From assembly GCA_013376985.1 (NCBI GenBank), contig JACABB010000033.1:1-64000 (forward strand): a DNA stretch of 64,000 nt, read 5' to 3'. The stretch comes from Bacteroidales bacterium. GTDB taxonomy: Bacteria; Bacteroidota; Bacteroidia; Bacteroidales; Tenuifilaceae. Made by a program: the position numbers and the translations under genes. Under the pieces are notes generated by a model. It worked only from the letters and a program-made list of their open reading frames with translations, made no database searches and was not told the DNA's origin. This document shows, in pieces, positions 54,738 through 62,246 of this stretch (the first letter of the stretch is position 1; each line of letters begins with the position of its first letter).

Positions 54738-54774
54738 AAGACACAAAACCTGAGTGTCTTTAAAGGATCGGGTT
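54738..54774 (+). promoter_or_regulatory. Predicted H-type RNA pseudoknot upstream of GG peptide 1
   Basis: Stem 1 AAGACAC / GTGTCTT (54738-54744 with 54754-54760). The loop holds AACCTGA (54747-54753), which pairs with TCGGGTT (54768-54774) beyond stem 1, with one G-U pair. The A-rich connector TAAAGGA joins them. This is classic H-type geometry. The element ends 28 bases before the ATG. Copies 2 and 3 keep the fold with changed sequence. Confidence 0.6.
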
Positions 54775-54802
54775 AACTAATTGAATATAAAAATTAATTA
54801 TT

Positions 54803-54967
54803 ATGAAAGAGTTAAAAGAATTGAAAGGCGCTAAGATTCTTAGTAAAAATGAGCAAAAGGCTATTGTTGGTGGAATTGCCTGCTATGATGGATCTGGCAA
54901 TTGGCTATGTGATAGTACTGGGTGTTGTTATCATGGTCATTGTGCTCTTCCAAGTCAGTGTTTATAA
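54803..54967 (+). CDS. GG-leader peptide 1 with C-C-CC-C-C core
   Basis: A 54-residue precursor, MKELKELKGAKILSKNEQKA then IVGG at 21-24. The leader fits the Bacteroidota double-glycine natural-product family. The 30-residue core has six cysteines, C27, C36, C41, C42, C47 and C53 (C-x8-C-x4-CC-x4-C-x5-C), the framework of cystine-knot miniproteins. Length and leader agree with peptides 2 and 3. A secreted bacteriocin, signal or modified RiPP are all possible. No C39 peptidase-ABC exporter or modification enzyme is in the window. The gene is too short for standard gene callers. Confidence 0.75.
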   Translation: MKELKELKGAKILSKNEQKAIVGGIACYDGSGNWLCDSTGCCYHGHCALPSQCL

Positions 54968-54977
54968 TAAACTAAAT

Positions 54978-55014
54978 AAAGATGTTAACTGATATTTTTC
55001 AGATAACATCTTTT
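54978..55014 (+). terminator. Terminator after GG peptide 1
   Basis: Stem AAAGATGTTA / TAACATCTTT with an inner CTGA/TCAG extension and TTTT. It separates the two peptide genes, so each has its own transcript and its own upstream pseudoknot. Confidence 0.75.
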
Positions 55015-55049
55015 GCAATGTTTGAGATAAAAATATTCTTCTGAATTGA

Positions 55050-55085
55050 AGACACAAAACCTGAGTGTCTCTAAAGGATCAGGTT
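55050..55085 (+). promoter_or_regulatory. Predicted H-type RNA pseudoknot upstream of GG peptide 2
   Basis: Stem 1 AGACAC / GTGTCT (55050-55055 with 55065-55070). The loop strand AACCTGA (55058-55064) pairs perfectly with TCAGGTT (55079-55085) after the connector CTAAAGGA. It ends 24 bases before the ATG at 55110. The A-for-G difference from copy 1 turns a G-U pair into an A-U pair, keeping stem 2. Confidence 0.65.
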
Positions 55086-55109
55086 AATTTAATATATCAA
55101 TTATTTATC

Positions 55110-55277
55110 ATGAAAAACTTAAAAGAATTACAAGGGGTAAAATTACTTACCCGGAATGAACAAAAACAAATTATTGGTGGTATTGCTTGCGATACAACTA
55201 GAAATAATTATTGTCCAGGATATTCGATTTGTTGCACGAGCGGTACGTGGGAAGGACTTTGTCGAATAAGCTGTTAA
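55110..55277 (+). CDS. GG-leader peptide 2 with C-C-CC-C-C core
   Basis: A 55-residue precursor; I choose the ATG at 55110 over an in-frame one at 55065 because it aligns with peptides 1 and 3 and lies 24 bases after the pseudoknot. Leader MKNLKELQGVKLLTRNEQKQ then IIGG. The 31-residue core carries six cysteines, C27, C35, C41, C42, C51 and C55 (C-x7-C-x5-CC-x8-C-x3-C). The CC pair stands at 41-42, as in peptide 1, although the residues between cysteines differ. This suggests a shared fold under divergent selection. Confidence 0.78.
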   Translation: MKNLKELQGVKLLTRNEQKQIIGGIACDTTRNNYCPGYSICCTSGTWEGLCRISC

Positions 55278-55315
55278 TAATTATAAGTTAGCTAAAAATT
55301 ACATGAAGCACAAAG

Positions 55316-55343
55316 CAGCCAGAACTTTAAATTCTGGCTGTTT
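55316..55343 (+). terminator. Terminator after GG peptide 2
   Basis: Perfect stem CAGCCAGAA / TTCTGGCTG with a 7-nt loop followed by TTT, 38 bases after the peptide 2 stop and before the convergent peptidase gene. Confidence 0.85.
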
Positions 55344-55374
55344 ACTATGATTATTATTTTGATAGATTTTATGT

Positions 55375-57978
55375 TTATTGAACTTTAGGCAAAAGTATTG
55401 AGTTAAAAAGGAATTTATAATCACCTGCAATTGATGCCCTAAATATTGGACTAAAGCCCATTAGCACAAGTTGTGCTTTTCCTTTTTTTAACCAAATTAT
55501 TCCCGATTTGTTATACAATAGTTTTTCCCCTTCGAGGTAACCGCTGAGGAGTGTGTTCTCTTCTTCAAAGAATCCAATTACCCTCCGATCCATATCAAAG
55601 GTTGGAATTGAGGTTGTGAACGCTGGCTTGCCGTTATAAAAAATCCCTATTTTACTTGGTACTCCCCATGTAATGGGATGATTTTGCAGCACATCCATTT
55701 TTATCAGTGAACCGGGGCATTGTAAACCTTTTTTCTCTAATTTATCGCCTTCATTCCTGAATGGGAGACGAAACTCTTCGGTTGAGGTTTTATCCTTTAT
55801 AGTCAAAGCTCCTTCGAATAGAGCGGTTGATTCCCCCCAAGAGATAATAGTTCCACCTGTATCGATAAAATTCATTAGGTTTTCAAATCCCTTTGGCCCC
55901 ATACCTTTAGCATAATCTGGGGGTATATTGCTGATAAAATAATCTTCGTTCCTTTTAACCTTTCCATCCTTTAGGATTGATGCATCCTCATCGGGAAAGA
56001 TAATCATATCGAAGTTCTTGGAGAGTTCTGCCTTTTCAAAATCCTTTGGGCGTAGAACTGTAAATTTAATGGAGTAGGTATCAAGGATAAATCTTGTCCA
56101 ACCAGCATCAATAGCTTGCATATATGATTCAACTATTGCAATTCGGGGTAGAGTGATTGGGATAAGCTCAGCAGCTGGTGTTTTGTTGGTGAAGATGATT
56201 GGGAATGTAGTTGTTTTAAGCAACTCGGCAAGTTTATCTTGTTTCTTGATAATAAAACTACCGGCAGGAATTGGAGTACCATCCAAATCAAAATCGTTTG
56301 TACATCTATCAACCTTAATTCCGCTGTTTAGCGCATTAAAAGTTAGCTTATATGATTCATTGCTGGTTGATGTTAGTATTGCATACTCAAAGGCATCCTG
56401 ATAATTCCCTAATCCATAAGTTCCTTCAACCTTACTGAGTTGTTTTTCAAAATCGATGTTTCGAATATCAATTTGTTTAGATATAAGACCTTTGTGGAGG
56501 GGTAGCGACCAGCTTGTGATATCGTATGGTTCCATTAGCTCGCCACCAGGAGTGAAATGTCGTTCGGGGTATTTTTGCGATTCCATCACCTCTTTTATGA
56601 AAGCCCTAAAGGGCTGGGCAAGCGAAACAACAATATCGCCTTTTTTGTAGTTCATGCCATTCATTGTAAAGTCGGCATCTAGTTTCGATACCTCAATACC
56701 ATGCTCTTTAAGCAGATTAACCAGCTCAACCAGTTCACTTTTATCAGCCTGATTTTCGGGAACTATGTAATAGTACGGTGCTTGTGTTTGTCCCAATTTC
56801 ACCTCTTTTTTACACAAATCGTTCTGAAGAGTTAAGATTTTATCTTTGTATAACGATGCAGTATTTAGTATCGAGGAGGTTGATTCCATTTCGTATTGAG
56901 CAATATCGCTCAAACGCCACCATCCGCCAGGCCAAGGAGCAGGCATGTTTGCGCTTATCTTATACTCTGCTAAACCTTTACCATTTCCAACAAGTTCGGT
57001 AGGTTCAACGAATATGGGCTTGGCAAGCTGTGCGCTAGCCGATTCGGTGAGAAGTGATATCACGTTTTTCCACAAACAAGTTTCGGTAGAACCGGGCCAG
57101 TAGTTATCGAATAAGCTATGCTGACAAATGCCTGTAAGCCCTTTTGCGGTCATATCGCTAATCATATTCTGACCAAAAATACCCATCCAGTTCCAAAGTG
57201 TGGGATCAACATTCTCGGCAATGGGATCGGTGTTGGGTGGAACAAAGTAGCGTGGCCCTGATGACCACATCTGGTGTTTTTCAACCATTACCTGCGGAAA
57301 CCATGTTGAGCTGGTAATAGATGATATTGCCTTGGTGTCAGTTTGCGATAGAACAATAAAATCGCGGTTATTATCGTGTCCAACGTATTTATGGTAAATT
57401 CCGGGATATGATGTTGATTCGTATTTTGTTTCCTTGTATTTATTATAATGATCAACCACCATATCCATTCCATCGGGGTTATGGCAGGGAACCATCATGT
57501 AAACAACATCATTCATTGTTTTAAGCTTACTTGGATCGGTTGATGTTATCCAATCGTAAGCAATTAATGGTGCCGATTGTGATGGGCCAACTTCGGAGGA
57601 GTGCATTGATAGCGTTGCAAGCACAAAAACCTTTCCCTCATTAATCAGGCTAGCCTTTTCCGATTCAATGAGGTTAAAATCAAGAGCAAGTTTTTTGTTG
57701 ATATCCTTTAACCTATCGAGGTTACGAATATTCTGCTCCGATGATATAAAGGCAATATACATTGGCTTCCCCAATGGTGATGTTCCAATTTCAACCATTC
57801 GCAGCTTATCGGATTGATTATCGAGAGTTTTTAGGTAATCGATTAGCTTCTCGTAGCTGAAAAGCATTCTATCGGCTCCGGGTTTAAAACCAAAGAAATC
57901 ATCGGGCTTTGTTATTGTTTGCGCAAAAATGCTTGTTACCAGTAATGATAATAAAAGCATTAAGGTTGATTTTCTCAT
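55375..57978 (-). CDS. M14-family zinc carboxypeptidase-like protein
   Basis: An exported 867-residue M14-type metallopeptidase: signal peptide (to about 20, ending SIFAQ), N-terminal peptidase domain with HSSEVGPS (HxxE zinc motif near 127-130), MVPCHNPDGMD and YVGHDNNRDF, the latter typical of M14 proteins acting on peptides. The second half (about 430-867) has no catalytic motif and resembles the Rossmann- or GATase-like accessory part seen in long Bacteroidota members. Monocistronic, convergent with the peptide genes; processing of those peptides is not suggested by anything but position. Confidence 0.88.
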   Translation of the reverse strand: MRKSTLMLLLSLLVTSIFAQTITKPDDFFGFKPGADRMLFSYEKLIDYLKTLDNQSDKLRMVEIGTSPLGKPMYIAFISSEQNIRNLDRLKDINKKLALDFNLIESEKASLINEGKVFVLATLSMHSSEVGPSQSAPLIAYDWITSTDPSKLKTMNDVVYMMVPCHNPDGMDMVVDHYNKYKETKYESTSYPGIYHKYVGHDNNRDFIVLSQTDTKAISSITSSTWFPQVMVEKHQMWSSGPRYFVPPNTDPIAENVDPTLWNWMGIFGQNMISDMTAKGLTGICQHSLFDNYWPGSTETCLWKNVISLLTESASAQLAKPIFVEPTELVGNGKGLAEYKISANMPAPWPGGWWRLSDIAQYEMESTSSILNTASLYKDKILTLQNDLCKKEVKLGQTQAPYYYIVPENQADKSELVELVNLLKEHGIEVSKLDADFTMNGMNYKKGDIVVSLAQPFRAFIKEVMESQKYPERHFTPGGELMEPYDITSWSLPLHKGLISKQIDIRNIDFEKQLSKVEGTYGLGNYQDAFEYAILTSTSNESYKLTFNALNSGIKVDRCTNDFDLDGTPIPAGSFIIKKQDKLAELLKTTTFPIIFTNKTPAAELIPITLPRIAIVESYMQAIDAGWTRFILDTYSIKFTVLRPKDFEKAELSKNFDMIIFPDEDASILKDGKVKRNEDYFISNIPPDYAKGMGPKGFENLMNFIDTGGTIISWGESTALFEGALTIKDKTSTEEFRLPFRNEGDKLEKKGLQCPGSLIKMDVLQNHPITWGVPSKIGIFYNGKPAFTTSIPTFDMDRRVIGFFEEENTLLSGYLEGEKLLYNKSGIIWLKKGKAQLVLMGFSPIFRASIAGDYKFLFNSILLPKVQ

Positions 57979-58179
57979 CTCCTTTAGGGTTGGTAGGTGG
58001 ATTAAAGGTAGTAAATTTAGTTGTTTGATGTAGAATTGATGTGAAAGTTTAAACCTGAAACTAAAATCAATTTAGTTTGATGAGATTTTGAATGTATCTG
58101 GTTTGGGAATATTTATTATGAGTTTTGTAAAATGGGTTTTTGAAGGGAATGTAGGGGGATTAAATAAATTTAATAGTAG

Positions 58180-58613
58180 CAGAATTTGCGTGTAAGTATT
58201 CATGGGTTTGTTTATTATTCAACACCCTTCGGGGTTGTTATTGATTGTTTTTATACCACGAGTTTCACTCGTGGCTATTCACATTTAAGCCCTTCGGGCT
58301 TATGATAACCCTCCGTAATTAATCCCGAAGGGATTGAAGTTGAATAGCCCCGCATACAATGTTCATGGCTATTTATATTTAAGCCCATCGGACTTTTAAT
58401 ACCTTCAGGGCAATTTGTGTTTATTATAATCCTCCAAAATAATCCCGAAGGGATTGAAATTGAATAGCCCCGTATGCAATGCGGGGAGAAGTATGAGAAA
58501 GAAACCAACCACGGAGTGGTTGAATGTTATTGGTGTTATGAACCATGCAAAAGGGGGGATTCTATTTGTATTTGTGAAATCGGAGACTGCTATTTAGACA
58601 GGCGTAGTCAGGA
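58180..58613. repeat. REP-like hairpin array I with RAYT start remnant
   Basis: A chain of short hairpins: CACCCTTCGGGG, CCACGAGTTTCACTCGTGG, AAGCCCTTCGGGCTT, AATCCCGAAGGGATT, a degenerate copy of the last blocks, then CCCCG..CGGGG and AACCACGGAGTGGTT, ending in a tail with GACAGGCGTAGTCAGGA. Bases 58180-58203 read backwards as ATGAATACTTACACGCAAAT, almost the 5' end of the RAYT gene. It is a non-coding relative of the REP set around that gene. Its internal order matches the flanks of the transposase gene. Confidence 0.8.
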
Positions 58614-58664
58614 GATAAAACTTAGTGGGGAAGGTGGGAGATTAAAATTAAGTGGGTTTAAATA

Positions 58665-58692
58665 GAAAAGAGCCGGATTAAAGATCCGGCTC
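58665..58692 (-). terminator. Terminator of GG peptide 3
   Basis: Perfect 9-bp stem GAGCCGGAT / ATCCGGCTC with a 5-nt loop and a minus-strand run TTTTCTATTT, 54 bases after the peptide stop. Confidence 0.85.
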
Positions 58693-58746
58693 AACGTATT
58701 GTATTATATAATTTGATGGGGAATTTAAATCCTCCACTAATTATAT

Positions 58747-58923
58747 TTAGAAACAGAGCCAACATATCCCATTAACCCATAAATCACACCAAGGCGGATT
58801 ACTAATAACTCCACCAGCTTCACCACATGGGTTAAAAATTGGCTCAGGATGTCCTCCTATAATAGATTTTTGTTCGTTTTTGGTAATTAATTTTACTCCC
58901 TTTAGTTCTTTTAAAATTTTCAT
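58747..58923 (-). CDS. GG-leader peptide 3 with four-cysteine core
   Basis: A 58-residue precursor: leader MKILKELKGVKLITKNEQKS then IIGG at 21-24, closely matching peptides 1 and 2, and a 34-residue core starting HPEPIFNPCGEAGG with four cysteines (C33, C46, C54, C57) and three tryptophans. It lacks the CC pair, so the fold must differ. A predicted pseudoknot precedes it. The gene lies between REP-like arrays on the opposite strand and 3.5 kb from the other two, suggesting dispersal of a leader-plus-pseudoknot cassette with varied cores. Confidence 0.72.
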   Translation of the reverse strand: MKILKELKGVKLITKNEQKSIIGGHPEPIFNPCGEAGGVISNPPWCDLWVNGICWLCF

Positions 58924-58949
58924 TTCATTTTCATTTTTAAAGTTAATTG

Positions 58950-58986
58950 ACCTTGAACATATTAAACCGTCAAGGTTTTCGGTTTA
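58950..58986 (-). promoter_or_regulatory. Predicted H-type RNA pseudoknot upstream of GG peptide 3
   Basis: On the minus strand: stem 1 TAAACCG / CGGTTTA (58986-58980 with 58969-58963). The loop AAAACCTTGA holds ACCTTGA (58976-58970), which pairs perfectly with TCAAGGT (58956-58950). The stem 1 sequence is unrelated to copies 1 and 2, yet the fold, loop start AAAACC and distance to the ATG (26 bases) are kept. Confidence 0.65.
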
Positions 58987-59059
58987 TTCCTCGCGAAAGA
59001 ATATTGTTTAAACCCCTATCTTTGCAGTAGGAGTATGTACTATAGTTTTGTTTTTTATA

Positions 59060-59318
59060 TTATGAGTTACACCCATGGTTATTTGTATTTAAGCCCGAAG
59101 GGCTTATTATAACCCTCCATAATTATTATTTCCAACATCTGTTAAGGTGTGAAACTGATTCAGTAATTTCAAATATACAAAAAATAAGGAATTTCAACTA
59201 ATTAATCCCGAAGGGATTAAATGTGAATAGCCCCGCATGCAATGCGGGGAGAAGAATAAGAAAAGAAACCAACCACGGAGTGGTTGAATGTTATTAGTAT
59301 AATGAACCCTGCAAAGTT
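59060..59318. repeat. REP-like hairpin array II
   Basis: AAGCCCGAAGGGCTT, a spacer of about 95 bases, AATCCCGAAGGGATT, CCCCGCATGCAATGCGGGG and AACCACGGAGTGGTT. The CCACGAGT hairpin is only a degenerate trace (CCCATGG). The spacer also recurs, with changes, in arrays III and IV. Confidence 0.8.
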
Positions 59319-59559
59319 TGGTGTTTTTTGTATAAACTCCGAATTGCTTAGCAATTGCCGAAGGCAACGACTCAACGAAGTTAAAAATTCTTTTTAGACA
59401 CCCTCAGAAGGGAAGAGATTTTTAACTTACTATACACAATTAGGCTATCGCAATTTGCGATTATTTAAATGCAATACCATTTTATTGCAACGCTAACTAC
59501 GATTTTAGTTTTTGCAGGTGTGTACCCCTACGGAAGGGCAAAAAGAAAAGTTTTTAGCC
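59319..59559. other. Spacer between arrays II and III
   Basis: Non-coding sequence with short inverted runs (GCAATTGCCG, CTATCGCAATTTGCGA). A short open frame on the plus strand crosses hairpins further on and is not credible. I see nothing else. Confidence 0.4.
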
Positions 59560-59652
59560 ATATAATCCCGAAGGGATTGAAGTCGAATAGCCCCGCATGT
59601 AATGCGGGGAGAAGTATGAGAAAGAAGCCAACCACGGAGTGGTTGAATGTTA
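59560..59652. repeat. REP-like hairpins at the 3' side of the RAYT gene
   Basis: AATCCCGAAGGGATT, CCCCGCATGTAATGCGGGG and AACCACGGAGTGGTT, the last directly abutting the RAYT stop codon. These are the right-hand hairpins of the array units. Confidence 0.8.
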
Positions 59653-60099
59653 TTACAGTAAGTACTTTGGATCATATTCAACTCCATGCTCTTTTAGTAG
59701 TTCTGTTAACTCCTCTATGTATGTTGTTTTTCTGTGATGCTCCTCCTGATTCTTAACGTATTCTATTAACCTATCCTTATCGCTAAATGAATAGGTAAAG
59801 GCTGAATAGCCATCCTGCCAACCATTGAAGGATGGAAAGATGTTATGTTTTTTTATGCTATCAGTACTGGCTAACTTAATATCCTTAATGAGAGAGGCCA
59901 AAGAAATATTTGGATGCAAGTGAGTAATAATGTGTAGATGATCGGATACGCCTCCAATACGATATAAATGACAGTTCTTGTTCTTTAGAACTCCCCAAAT
60001 ATATTTATACAGTTCTTCTCTACCCGTTTTGATAAGGGTTTGTTCACGGTTTTTGGTGCTGAATACTATTTGATAGAGAATTTGTGTGTAGGTACTCAT
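59653..60099 (-). CDS. RAYT/IS200-type Y1 transposase
   Basis: A 148-residue Y1 (HUH) transposase of the REP-associated class. The metal-binding HUH pair is HLHII (near 54-58, after GGVSD), and the catalytic tyrosine with downstream context is YVKNQEEHH near 116. Length and the N-terminal YTQILYQIVFSTKNR match RAYT/TnpA-REP. Its stop abuts one REP hairpin and its start is 18 bases from another. It is intact, so it could still mobilise the nearby REP arrays. No separate TnpB gene is present. Confidence 0.92.
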   Translation of the reverse strand: MSTYTQILYQIVFSTKNREQTLIKTGREELYKYIWGVLKNKNCHLYRIGGVSDHLHIITHLHPNISLASLIKDIKLASTDSIKKHNIFPSFNGWQDGYSAFTYSFSDKDRLIEYVKNQEEHHRKTTYIEELTELLKEHGVEYDPKYLL

Positions 60100-60325
60100 A
60101 GGTTTGTTTATTATTCAACTCCCTTCGGGGTTGTTATTGATTGTTTTTTATACCACGAGTTTCACTCGTGGTTATTCATATTTAAGCCCTTCGGGCTTTT
60201 AATAATTCTCTGCAATTTTATTTCCAAATTTGTTAAGCCGTAAAGTTGACTAGACAAATTCAAATATATAAAAATAGTAAGTTTCATAAGTATAATCCTG
60301 AAGGGATTTAAGGTGAATAGCCTAG
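60100..60325. repeat. REP-like hairpins at the 5' side of the RAYT gene
   Basis: CTCCCTTCGGGG, CCACGAGTTTCACTCGTGG and AAGCCCTTCGGGCTT follow the RAYT start, then a spacer of about 95 bases shared with array IV and a decayed AATCC..GGATT hairpin. Confidence 0.8.
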
Positions 60326-60349
60326 TTGATTAAGTTTGAATAAAATCCT

Positions 60350-60690
60350 AATAGTAGCAGAATTTGCGTGTAAGTACTCATAGGTTTGTTTATTATTCAA
60401 CACCCTTCGGGGTTGTTATTGATTGTTTTTTATACCACGAGTTTCACTCGTGGCTATTCAAATTTAAGCCCTTCGGGCTTTTAATAGTTCACTGCAATTT
60501 TATTTCCAAATTTGTTAAGCCGTAAAGTTGACTAGACAATTTCAAATATATAAAAATAGTAGGTTTCAGCTATCCAATCCCGAAGGGATTGAAATTGAAT
60601 AGCCCCGCATGCAATGCGGGGAGAAGTATGAGGAAGAAATCAACCACGGAGTGGTTGAATGTTATTAGTGTTATGAACCCTGCAAATGCA
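60350..60690. repeat. REP-like hairpin array IV with RAYT start remnant
   Basis: Complete unit: hairpins CACCCTTCGGGG, CCACGAGTTTCACTCGTGG, AAGCCCTTCGGGCTT, the shared spacer, AATCCCGAAGGGATT, CCCCGCATGCAATGCGGGG and AACCACGGAGTGGTT. Bases 60358-60381 read backwards as ATGAGTACTTACACGCAAAT, the RAYT start (MSTYTQIL), after which homology ends. Confidence 0.82.
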
Positions 60691-60912
60691 AAGTAGCTAT
60701 TCAAATTTAAGCCCTTCGGGCTTATGATAACCCTCCATAATTAATCCCGAAGGGATTGAAATCGAATAGCCCCGCATGCAATGCGGGGAGAAGTATAAGA
60801 AAGCAACCAACCACGAAGTGGTTGAATGTTATAAGTATGATGAATCCTGCAAAAGCAGTTTGTTTGTATTTGTGCAATTGGAGACTGCTATTTAGACAGG
60901 CGTAGTCAGGAT
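60691..60912. repeat. REP-like hairpin array V
   Basis: AAGCCCTTCGGGCTT, AATCCCGAAGGGATT, CCCCGCATGCAATGCGGGG and a decayed CCACGAAGTGG hairpin, then a tail ending GACAGGCGTAGTCAGGA. The tail (60863-60910) repeats the end of array I (58565-58613) almost exactly. Confidence 0.8.
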
Positions 60913-61055
60913 ACTATACTTAATGGAGACTTTCCGATAGGCCTTTAGTCTATTGGTTGCATACTTGATTAGCAGCATACCAGTTTCTAAATTGAAATTA
61001 TGCTATCGCATAGTTAGTGCTTTCCCCGATATGGTCTATCTCAAATAGAAATATC

Positions 61056-62246
61056 TTACCTTCTTGTAGCACGAGTATTATGTGACGGAGAATTAGTTCT
61101 TCCTCCTCTGTCACCTTGCCTATAATTTGGAGAATTAGTTCTTCCTCCTCTGTCACCTTGCCTATAATTTGGAGAATTAGTTCTTCCTCTTCTGTCATCT
61201 TGCCTGTAATTTGGAGAATTAGTTCTTTCTCCTCTGTCACCTTGCCTATAATATTGTTGTCTTGAATTGGGTTGTGAAGTAGAATTGTTTCGAGGATTAT
61301 TCAAGGGTCGATTATATTGTTGCCTTGGATTTCCCGTTCGATAAGTATTGGAAGTTGGATGATTTTGACTTTGTGTATTTTGGCGATGCACAGTTGGCCG
61401 CTGAATTACACTAACAGGCGTTTGATAATAAAAGTAGGTATGCCAACTATTATTAAAATACGCCTGATTTATTATGGGAGAGTTACTACTTAAACTAGCA
61501 TATTGTTGATTAGTATTCTTATATCTGGAAAAAAGACGAACACTATCAGACTTAGCATCTGTATTATTTTTAGTCTGATTGGTTTCATCTATAGAATCTG
61601 ACTGGTTCCAAATAGAAGCAAATATATTCGATGTTTCATCTTGATTAACCTTGTAATCATTATGATGATTGCTCGCTGCAATTAAATAAGCAGCATACAT
61701 CCATCCAACTTTCCCTTTCCCTATTTCAACTTTACACCAACCATTTTGCTCATCCAGAACAAGTACCAATTGGTCTTTTGAAATAGTTTTAAATACTTTG
61801 TAGTTTAAATCCCCTCCAGTCCTTACATTTACATTAGCAGATGTTCTATATATTTTACCAGGTAATTCTAAGGGGCGATTGATATTCCTTAACCTAATAC
61901 TATTTTCACTTTCAATTTCTCCAATATCAAGTAATTTACCGTTTTTCATAATTGATAATCTAGTACCCCCCGGTTCAACTTTAACACGAGATAATTCACT
62001 GTAAAATGTTGTTTCGTCCGAAACAATAACTTCACCAGTAGCTTCACTAAGTGTTAATCCCTCTTCAGCAAGAATATCTGCTTCTGAACCTAATGCTACA
62101 GCTTCTTCTGCTGACAAGCCTTCTATGCCTTCAACTGCTTCGATACCTTCAAGTCCTATTAATTCGAAACAACCTGATAATAGAATTGAGATAAATGTAC
62201 CAAAGAGAAAAAAAATTATAAAGGTTCTTATATTTTTATGTTTCAT
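61056..62246 (-). CDS. SH3-domain lipoprotein with tandem-repeat tail
   Basis: A 396-residue predicted lipoprotein (lipobox LLSGC near residue 26). After an acidic segment (EGIEAVEGIEGLSAEEAV), a bacterial SH3 domain spans about 130-190 (TSANVNVRTGG, ..NGWCKVEIGKGKVGWMYAAYL), typical of wall-binding proteins. The next 140 residues are Gln/Asn-rich. The tail has four tandem 14-residue units like GDRGGRTNSPNYRQ. The low-complexity basic tail may bind DNA, RNA or glycans; this is not shown. Confidence 0.82.
   Translation of the reverse strand: MKHKNIRTFIIFFLFGTFISILLSGCFELIGLEGIEAVEGIEGLSAEEAVALGSEADILAEEGLTLSEATGEVIVSDETTFYSELSRVKVEPGGTRLSIMKNGKLLDIGEIESENSIRLRNINRPLELPGKIYRTSANVNVRTGGDLNYKVFKTISKDQLVLVLDEQNGWCKVEIGKGKVGWMYAAYLIAASNHHNDYKVNQDETSNIFASIWNQSDSIDETNQTKNNTDAKSDSVRLFSRYKNTNQQYASLSSNSPIINQAYFNNSWHTYFYYQTPVSVIQRPTVHRQNTQSQNHPTSNTYRTGNPRQQYNRPLNNPRNNSTSQPNSRQQYYRQGDRGERTNSPNYRQDDRRGRTNSPNYRQGDRGGRTNSPNYRQGDRGGRTNSPSHNTRATRR
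61074..61241 (-). repeat. 42-bp coding tandem repeat
   Basis: Four copies of a 42-base unit encoding GDRGGRTNSPNYRQ, nearly identical at DNA level. Units 1 and 2 carry changes (GE for GG, DDRRG for GDRGG). Copy number may vary between strains by slipped-strand replication. Confidence 0.85.

Noticed and set aside
55375-57978. Processing peptidase for the GG peptides
   Set aside because: It is an M14-type exported metallopeptidase on the other strand, convergent with its own terminator side; GG leaders are normally cut by C39 peptidases.
58474-58665. Small open frame crossing REP hairpins
   Set aside because: It reads through hairpin arms and the conserved tail, so the sequence is explained by the repeat.
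59017-59024. Forward -7 box TATCTTTG suggesting a plus-strand small RNA
   Set aside because: No -33 box at the usual distance and no defined transcript end before the REP hairpins, so support is too weak.
59469-59756. 95-residue open frame beside the RAYT gene
   Set aside because: It covers REP hairpins and runs antisense into the transposase gene; no family resemblance.
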